Below are positions 57,419-64,000 of a stretch of DNA of 64,000 nt, piece after piece. The notes beneath the pieces are model-generated. The model worked only from the letters and a program-made list of their open reading frames with translations. It was not told the DNA's origin and ran no database searches. A program made the translations under genes and the position numbers. Origin of the DNA: Ischnura elegans (Eukaryota; Arthropoda; Insecta; Odonata; Coenagrionidae); NCBI RefSeq assembly GCF_921293095.1, contig NC_060254.1:4588001-4652000 (forward strand). The letters are read 5' to 3'. Each line of letters starts with the position of its first letter. Within the stretch, counting starts at the first letter, position 1.

Positions 57419-58373
57419 AGGGTGCCTTCATAGCTCGGCGTTGCATACTTGGGGGCAGAGCTAACTCATCGCAGCAAGTTGGAGCCCATCACAGTTCTGC
57501 GTTGCGAAAACAAATGAAAGGCAAAATGCATTGGCTCCTAAAAATCGGCATGGGAGCATATCATCTTATGATTTCGAGCAAAACACACTATACATATGTT
57601 GTTTTGTGTATTTTTATGCAATTTCATTTCTTAAAATATTCTTCGCAACTATAAATAGCATTTGAAGTTAATATGGCGACCATAATGTCAATAATCATGC
57701 ATGTAATGATGGCCCTTGCCTATGCATTATTATGATCTTTAAATTTTATTTCCCAACTTGCAATATTCGAAAAATAGCTATTTACATACACTCAGTGAAC
57801 ATGAGTAACTTGGAATGTTATCAGGAATATTTATTAATGATAACTGTTGTTCAAATAGATTCCCCTAGTCATGTTATCTAAATAGCTCTAACTGAGTAGA
57901 TCATGGGGGCACAATTATTAGATATCAATTGGAATTTAAACGACCGTAGTCACCAACAAGGAGCTCTCAAGCCGTATTTAGCTTGTGATACAATTGACGG
58001 GTATGATTTATGCTAATCTACGCTCCTCAGTGATTGTAATATAATTTAGGGTTAACATTTATCCTATATTTAGGAAAGATACGAAATATCTATGCTTAAC
58101 ACTTCAAAATAATAGTAAATAATGAAATAAACAGCATTTGTCACTCCCATTGGAGCTAATCTTGCATATTTGTATACCTAAGCTTCCCATAGACAAACAC
58201 CAATTCGAAATCGCCGGCGTACTGCCGCCTTCACGCAGAGAAAATCCGACAGGTTCAGTTTTTCTGCGACGATGCAGCGAGCTGGAGACGTGACGTCATC
58301 AATTCTCAAAGACAGGCTCTGATGGGCTCGCTAGCTGCGGCGTCAACGCAACGCCGAACTGTGAAGGCACCCT
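57419..58373. mobile_element. TIR element of unassigned superfamily, 955 bp
   Basis: AGGGTGCCTTCATAGCTCGG CGTTGC at the left is inverted as GCAACGCCGAACTGTGAAGG CACCCT at the right (24 of 26 match). No ORF. PIF/Harbinger-like ends, but the target duplication is not clear. A related scrap lies near 3888. Confidence 0.75.
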
Positions 58374-58675
58374 AACCCTTTCACTGCCAGCCCATTTCAG
58401 GATGTGGGATGTATGAAGACTGCCAAGGCTATTTTCCGGAGTTAGCAACATTTCACATTTAAAAATTTTTCAGCTACTTAATTATATTTAAGGTCTCGAT
58501 TTTTTTCCCAATTCTTAAGATATGTTTATATCTCATAACCATAGATATATTATGGGGGTTTGCATGAATTACAGCCGTTGAAAAGGCCACAATCACGAAA
58601 AAAAAAGTGAAATTATTTAGGCCGATAAATCGGCCCCTGGCAGTTTCCGCTCTACCAACGGTGGCAGTAAAAGTA
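58374..58675. mobile_element. Possible piggyBac-type MITE
   Basis: AACCCTTTCACTGCCAGCCC at the left and GGTGGCAGTAAAAG at the right resemble the inverted CCCTTTCACTGCC ends of piggyBac-type MITEs, but TTAA sites are not intact. Weak. Confidence 0.35.
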
Positions 58676-58679
58676 GAGA

Positions 58680-60370
58680 TGTGCGAATAGTATCCGCAAA
58701 TACTCGAAAACCTCGAATACTTCGAATACTTTGAATTTTGCGGCCTACACTGTCGTTGGTAGTTGACTTAGAAAATTGTAAAGAACTCAACGTTTAGTGC
58801 ATGCAGTGCCGTTATAGACTAGTTGACGAACTACATCAAATTCGTAGATTAGAGCGGTGAAAAGAGTTCGACGTGGGGAGCCAAAAATGATTGGGTGAAA
58901 AAATCCAAAAATCCCCGCTTTCCCCACCAGGAGAACCTCAGTGCCATGGGATAGTAACTACGTAGCACAATTCCCAAAATCCGCTACCCCTCTATTCAAT
59001 AGCCCTCGGCCACTCCTCCGATGCTTTCCTCCTCTCCAATATCAAACAAAAGGTGAAAAGGTCCCAGCTCGCGCAGGGTTCGCATCACGAAGACCATAAA
59101 TGAAAAGCTTCCAAAGAAAATATCCAGTTATAAGAGAATAATAGAATCGTGTTTCACCCTTCCCTCTTTCTCCCTCCAAAAAATATGAAGTTACACGAGA
59201 ACAATAGAAACGTGTTTCGCGCCCTCCCTTTTCTCACCCACTGACCTTTTTCAGCCTACCTGCTTCAAAGTTCCCAGTTTCTGGAGGTCAACTGCTGCAT
59301 GAATCACCTATTAGCCCAAAAGGTGTCTAACAATGACTTTCGGCTTAGCTCATTAGCGTCTGATTGCGGCCAGCTCAGGAACTATTTGAAACTCATTCAT
59401 CTTCCAAAATTTTGTCCTCATAATATTCTCATACAACCGGGCATTTTCCAACAACACAACTCTTCAGCCAGGGAAATTCAATCATGTGCCGTTCAGTAAG
59501 ACAAAGTGTAATAGACCCAAGAAAGAATTTTTCCGAAGTATCCCAGCCCACATCCCACCTTGAATGGAATATACTCTCGTTGGAACATCAGTGAACACAG
59601 ATGACATTTTGGACATTGAAACTGCTATAGAGCACAATCGTTCCCATGGTGTAGTGTGTTAAGTATCATGCAACAAAATAGAAGTTTTAAAACAGAAAAT
59701 AACCATTGAAAATTATTGTGATGAATAAACACAAGTAAATCGGTGCTTATAGGGGCACATATATTAGTAGAAAACAATCAAAAAGTGAATAGAAAATGAT
59801 GGTTAATCATCAAACGTTTTCCATAGGGCAGATTGTTAGTTTCCATAAATATGCTTTCCTGTGCCCCACATCTCATTGGAAAGAAAAACCATAGGATCAT
59901 AAAACACCAGTGCACTTCTTTCTATAGGCATGTGCGTGAGCATCACTCATGTGCATGGAATGAAATATTTAAGCAAACCATTTACATCTTACTTTGAAGA
60001 GAAGAATTCACAAGCTCATTCAGTTCTAACTAAGGGCAGGGTTGTACATTCATATAGATGAATCCAGTTTTGAGAAATTTCACTGGAAATTTTTTATATA
60101 AACGGTTGGGGGTGGGAAGCTACAACGGCAATTTGTTCCCCGTTTTGCTGCCATGGCCTCTTGACTGATTTGCTGAGAAAGAAAAGCCTGGCACCCATCT
60201 AGAGGGGGGGGGGGAAGAGGGAGAGAACAAGATGAGGCTTTTAGAAAATTGAAAAATGCCTTTAGAAAATAGAAAGCAGCTACTACAGATTAATCATTTC
60301 AGCAGAAGACTTATGGAATTTTCAAAACATTGAAAAATATTCAAAAATTTTATTTCTGGCCCGGGTTTAG
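58680..60370. other. Repeat patchwork, no gene
   Basis: 59170-59335 is a reversed fragment of the GTAAGAGGCGCACC family (inverse of 50391-50525). GTAGAGATGTGCGAATAG near 58675 looks like one end of a hAT MITE without a visible partner. No exon supported. Confidence 0.45.
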
Positions 60371-60374
60371 GCAT

Positions 60375-60575
60375 GACATGAGTCGTTACGTGTGGGAATG
60401 TAAAAGCTGTCAGAACATAGTGATCTGGCCGGTTTGATGGAATCACAGAAGATGATTAAACATTGGACAGTAGAGTCCATGGATATCATCAGCCCCATGC
60501 CCAGGTCTAGGCAGGGATCCCATTACATTCTGATGTTTGTTGAAAATAGGGTAGTTTCCTTCATCAAAGAAATCG
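60375..60575 (+). pseudogene. Gypsy-type integrase fragment (zinc-binding tail and first catalytic segment)
   Basis: YVWECKSCQ in one frame (end of the HHCC finger) and, after a frameshift, HWTVESMDIISPMPRSRQGS followed by HYILMFVE match the W..VSMD.IGP.P.S..G….V.VD block of Ty3/Gypsy integrases. The sequence then runs into repeat X. The matching C-terminal half is at 63480-63573. Confidence 0.65.
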
Positions 60576-60892
60576 AAAGGTAGTGATTAGAGATGGGTCA
60601 AAAAGAACCGAACTGCCAAAACGAACTGTTCACTGAAATGAACCAGTTCGAAAATGAACCGTTCTCTAAAACACCCTGTTCACTGTTCATGTTGGCACTG
60701 CACAATTGCGGCGTACTCGGTACAGTAGGTATGATCATCAAGAGGCATTTTGAACTGCAGCTTACTCGAGCAAGTACGTTGTGGGTACAACAGATGGCGG
60801 TTACGAGGGAGGCCATTCAAGGCCGCCGAAGTGCGTCGTAGACGACCGAGCCCCTCCCCTTCTTTCTCTACTATTCCCCTCCGATAGCCACT

Positions 60893-61065
60893 GAACCGTT
60901 CGTTCTAACTAATATTTGAACTGATATTTAAAATATTAGTTCTTTCGAACCGTTCGAAATAACTAATATTTGAACTGATATTTAAAATATTAGTTCTTTC
61001 GAACCGTTCGAAATAACTAATGTTTGAACTGATATTTAAAATATCAGTTCTTTAGAACCGTTCGA
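60893..61065. repeat. 54-bp tandem repeat, about three units
   Basis: The unit GAACCGTTCGAAATAACTAA …TTTGAACTGATATTTAAAAT… repeats three times with a few changes. It contains GAACCGTTCGAA/TTCGAACGG-like palindromes related to the hAT ends. Confidence 0.85.
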
Positions 61066-61513
61066 AATATTAGATCAAATATTAGTTTCCTCGGGGCGTT
61101 CAGTTGGGATATCGCGTTCATTTTGCTTTCGTATTTTGAACATTTGTGGATCTGTGGATGCATCTCCAAAAATATTGTTTAAAACGCGATTCATGAACTT
61201 AGGAAACGATTGAACACATGATTGTGAAACATTTTTTTCGGTCCCTTTACCAAGTTGATATTTGGACTTAGTTTTTGGCGCCTACGATGAAATTTTAATT
61301 TTTTAAGTGCGCTGTATTGTGCAATGTGGATGCATCTCCAAAAATGTTGTTTACAACGCGATTCATGAACTTAAGAAACAATTAAAGTCTTTGGACTTTG
61401 TTTTTTCAGGTGCATCATCTAACTAGGAGTTTAATCGTTTCTTAAGTTCATGAATCGCGTTTTAAACAATATTTTTGGAGATGCATCCACATTTCACATC
61501 ACATCGCACTTAA

Positions 61514-62345
61514 CCCTTTCGAGACCGCAGAGTTTTCGTCTTAGCTTGACTGCTGTACCGCTCCCCAAGAGACTCTTCTTTCTCGTGGTACGGAGCATTT
61601 TTGGAGGGCATTCGTTAAGAAGGGTCTCGCTGAACCTTTTTCGACCCCTCCACGGTGGGACTCCGTATTATCTCGGACTCCAAGAGTAGTTGTGCTCCCT
61701 CCTTTCCGGGTTTACGACCATACCTGCGGCATTGGTTCGCGGTCAACTTATGTATTGCTTATATGTATTTAGCAAATGGATAATTGTTGCTTGCACGTAA
61801 ATTACAGGCATTGAATATAATTCCTCATTTTTATCTGAGCATTGTCAAATTTTAAACGAAGTTCTAAGGCCATTATCAAAGCATTTAACGCAGCAACAAT
61901 TTCCATGTTGATGTTTATACATAACTCGAGATAAGTTAATATTTGTCGTAGAATTACGTTTAAAAATTGTAAACGCTGCTCAAAAGACAAACAATTCAAT
62001 TCTTAGTTTATATTTCTTGAGAAATGAACAAATATTTATTTCGAAAATTGACTCTATAAACAATTGTATGACCGCTGTCCCTTACCGCTGAGAGAGGTTA
62101 TAAAAGACGAAGGGTCCGGGTACCTGCTCCCGGATTCGGAGGGTTAATCCTAAACCCCGAAGCGTTGGGTCCCGAGACAAATGCGACCTAAACCCACGAC
62201 AGTCCTGAAAGGGGGAGAGCTCGAAAACGTATATATACGGGTTTCGTTTTCTTGACCGGGAAAATCTCACACGTATATATACGCCCGTGGTCTCCCGGGT
62301 CAGGAAACGTCCACACGTATATATACGTGTACGGTAGGGAAAAGG
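61514..62345. mobile_element. piggyBac-type MITE nested in the hAT element, 832 bp
   Basis: TTAA flanks (61510-61513, 62346-62349) with ends CCCTTTCGAGACC and …GTAGGGAAAAGG. The hAT element carries an inverted duplicate of this neighbourhood at about 61255-61340 in which the TTAA is unoccupied. Three copies of the palindrome ACGTATATATACGT-like lie near the right end. Confidence 0.8.
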
Positions 62346-62953
62346 TTAAAAAATTTCATCGTAGGCGCCAAAAACTAAGTCTATAACTAAAAAAGAGTAT
62401 ATGATGACAATATAAAATGTGTACATTGTATCCACTATTTATGTTTTTCTTAGGTTGGTCGTACAGATATTTACTTTTAACTGGTTTAATCTATATTTTA
62501 CCCTGCGTCGCTTAAGAGTTCTCAACTGATGATAGTGGGAAACACATATTTGGCTCCAAATTACATCAAATTACTTGTTTGTATCTGCAAACTTTGGCAA
62601 GCTTGTAATAACCTATTAATCGCACACCACACTAAGCTTTCATGTACTCTAAACGCATGATAAACAATATTTTCTACCAGATGACCCTACCTGTTCACTA
62701 TGAACCGATATTTTGAACTGTTCTTTTTACTGAACAGGATCAAAGTGAACGGTTCATAAAAATGAACAGTTTAACCCACCTCTAGTAGTGATTGTGATTC
62801 GTTACCCACGATTAGTGTCTTCATAATATACAAATTATTTGGTTTTAGAAATCCCAGTTTAGACGAATGTCAATGGTCATTTTTAACCTCATTTGAAAAA
62901 GGCCAGATTGGCGCCCATGCCAATCCACTCCACGTGACGTCACAGTGGCCTAG

Positions 62954-64000
62954 TATCTACACGAGTAGATAGGAGTTTTACATTGTCTGAGATTACCTAT
63001 GCATGCATGAGCCACAGAGCTCATGGAAACATGTCTTAACAATCAACTATTAAAACTGCCTATGGTGGGAAAGTTTCCTTTGTTTGATAAGGTATTAATA
63101 ATCCTTATTAATCCAAGTGCTATCTGCTAGCAGGTTACTCTGCTACCTGCTAGCAGCCTGCATCGTAGCAGTGCTCATAGCCTTGCACCAAGGTGGCAGC
63201 CAGAATCAGAATGATGTCACATGGATTTTTCCCAGCATTCAAAATTAGATGTTGCGTTTTCGCATGCTTGAAAATTTTCACTTTTCATTTAAACGCGAAA
63301 AATAGATTAAAAAATCATAAAGCGTGAAATAAGTACTCCAGGAGTACTTATTTCACGCTATAGTACATCTTTTAATTTAGGCAATAAAAAAAATAGGAAA
63401 CCATCCTATTGCATTTGGTGGTCGATAGCAATACCAGCATTCCGTCAATAGTCAGCATGTGGCTTAATATTGTTGCACTCACGTTATTAATGAGTGTGGA
63501 TGTCCGGAAGTAATGATATCTGATAATGGTGCACAGTATGTAGGCAAGGTATTGAAAAGAGTTGTTTGGCATTCCTCTGCACCACACTGCTCCTCCAGTG
63601 GCATTGGCTGGGGTATATTATCTGAGTGATGGGGATTTGCGTTTTGGTTACAGAACGGGACTTTAGGCACCGCGGAGAGAACCACAAAGGTTGCAGAAGT
63701 CGAGACAGCTAGTGAGTCAACAGCTTGAGGTGTTTCCTTTCCATTTACCTTCCTTTTTCTACCCCCTCTCCCTTCCTTAGAGATACAGGACTCGGGACAC
63801 TTGAAGAGTGTAAGTCACCGAGGGAATCACAAAAAGGACAAACCTTTCATTCCCTTCACCTCCAATCAGAGTGCAGGCGGATTGATCCTCAACTCACCTT
63901 TCCTGCACTGGCACCCTTATTTGCACCTTGGTTATCAGATTCTAGTGATTTGAGCCACTCGTCATCAACCACATCCAAAGCTAAGCAGGAGAAACAGTGC
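62954..64000. repeat. Right copy of the long terminal direct repeat
   Basis: Matches 31-1077 (offset 62,923 bp), reaching the end of the window. It is preceded by …GTGGCCTAG and the TA that is the unoccupied target of the Tigger-like insertion seen at 1-30. If homology continues, the 5' exons of the dsRBD gene should recur at about 64691-65033. Confidence 0.95.
63480..63573 (+). pseudogene. Gypsy integrase fragment, right copy
   Basis: Identical to the fragment at 557-650 (PEVMISDNGAQYVG). It may be the distal half of the integrase whose proximal half is at 60375-60575, split by repeat X and the hAT element. Confidence 0.6.

Larger units (their letters stand above)
60588..62784. mobile_element. 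Non-autonomous hAT element, 2,197 bp
   Basis: The perfect 8-bp target duplication GTAGTGAT (60580-60587 and 62785-62792) flanks ends TAGAGATGGGTCAAAAAG and …TTTAACCCACCTCTA. It lies inside repeat X, whose uninterrupted homologue is at 51560-51835. Internal 54-bp repeats and inverted blocks, no transposase, and a nested piggyBac-type MITE. Confidence 0.9.

Overview
The window is eukaryotic and looks like arthropod, probably insect, nuclear DNA. It is AT-rich, genes are split by kilobase introns with GT/AG borders, and most of the sequence is transposable elements: two CR1/L2/Jockey-group LINEs, piggyBac, hAT, many pogo/Tigger-like TA-target elements, a tRNA-derived SINE and Gypsy scraps. I cannot name the species. 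There are no rRNA genes, no CRISPR array and no prokaryotic operons.

Only one host gene is supported. It lies on the minus strand and encodes a double-stranded-RNA-binding protein of the R2D2 / Loquacious / TARBP2 / PRKRA family, the Dicer partner proteins of RNA interference. Its exons appear in circularly permuted order. The start codon and first dsRBD are at 2110-1768. The second dsRBD is at 55940-55738 and 35473-35346. The linker and C-terminal exons are at 29142-28978, 20859-20769 and 4914-4868. The puzzle is resolved by a direct repeat: 31-1077 recurs at 62954-64000, offset 62,923 bp, with two differences seen. The window is therefore about one unit of a head-to-tail duplication, or of two haplotypes assembled end to end. 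Splice phases match across the implied junction, and the joined exons give a 301-codon frame plus stop.

Layout. 1-1077: left copy of the repeat, with the last 30 bp of a Tigger-like element at its edge. 1768-2152: 5' exons of the left gene copy. 4786-4914: terminal exon of the right copy. 5943-10088: LINE-1 (minus). 12130-13540: broken hAT transposase. 15860-19972: LINE-2 (plus, both ORFs open). 20769-20859: exon. 24715-28939: three-level nest of Tigger-like elements. 28978-29142: exon. 30727-33454, 36585-40844 and 53125-55054: three copies of one TIR family, one split by a near-complete piggyBac and one by a Tigger-like MITE. 34196-36275: two related Tigger-like copies flanking exon 35346-35473. 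41579-46852: large Tigger-like element. 47-52 kb: repeat patchwork. 55738-55940: exon. 56.1-58.7 kb: LINE tail, SINE pair and MITEs. 60.4-63.6 kb: Gypsy integrase split by nested hAT and piggyBac-type elements.

The two LINEs are notable because neither ORF2 has an early AUG. LINE-1 ORF1 and ORF2 are in the same frame, separated by one UGA in a UGA-CUA-G context (a known readthrough context). LINE-2 ORF1 and ORF2 overlap in the -1 frame across U-UUU-UUU (a canonical slippery heptamer). Related elements thus seem to use two different recoding modes. All reading was by eye, so alignment extents are approximate unless a boundary is stated.
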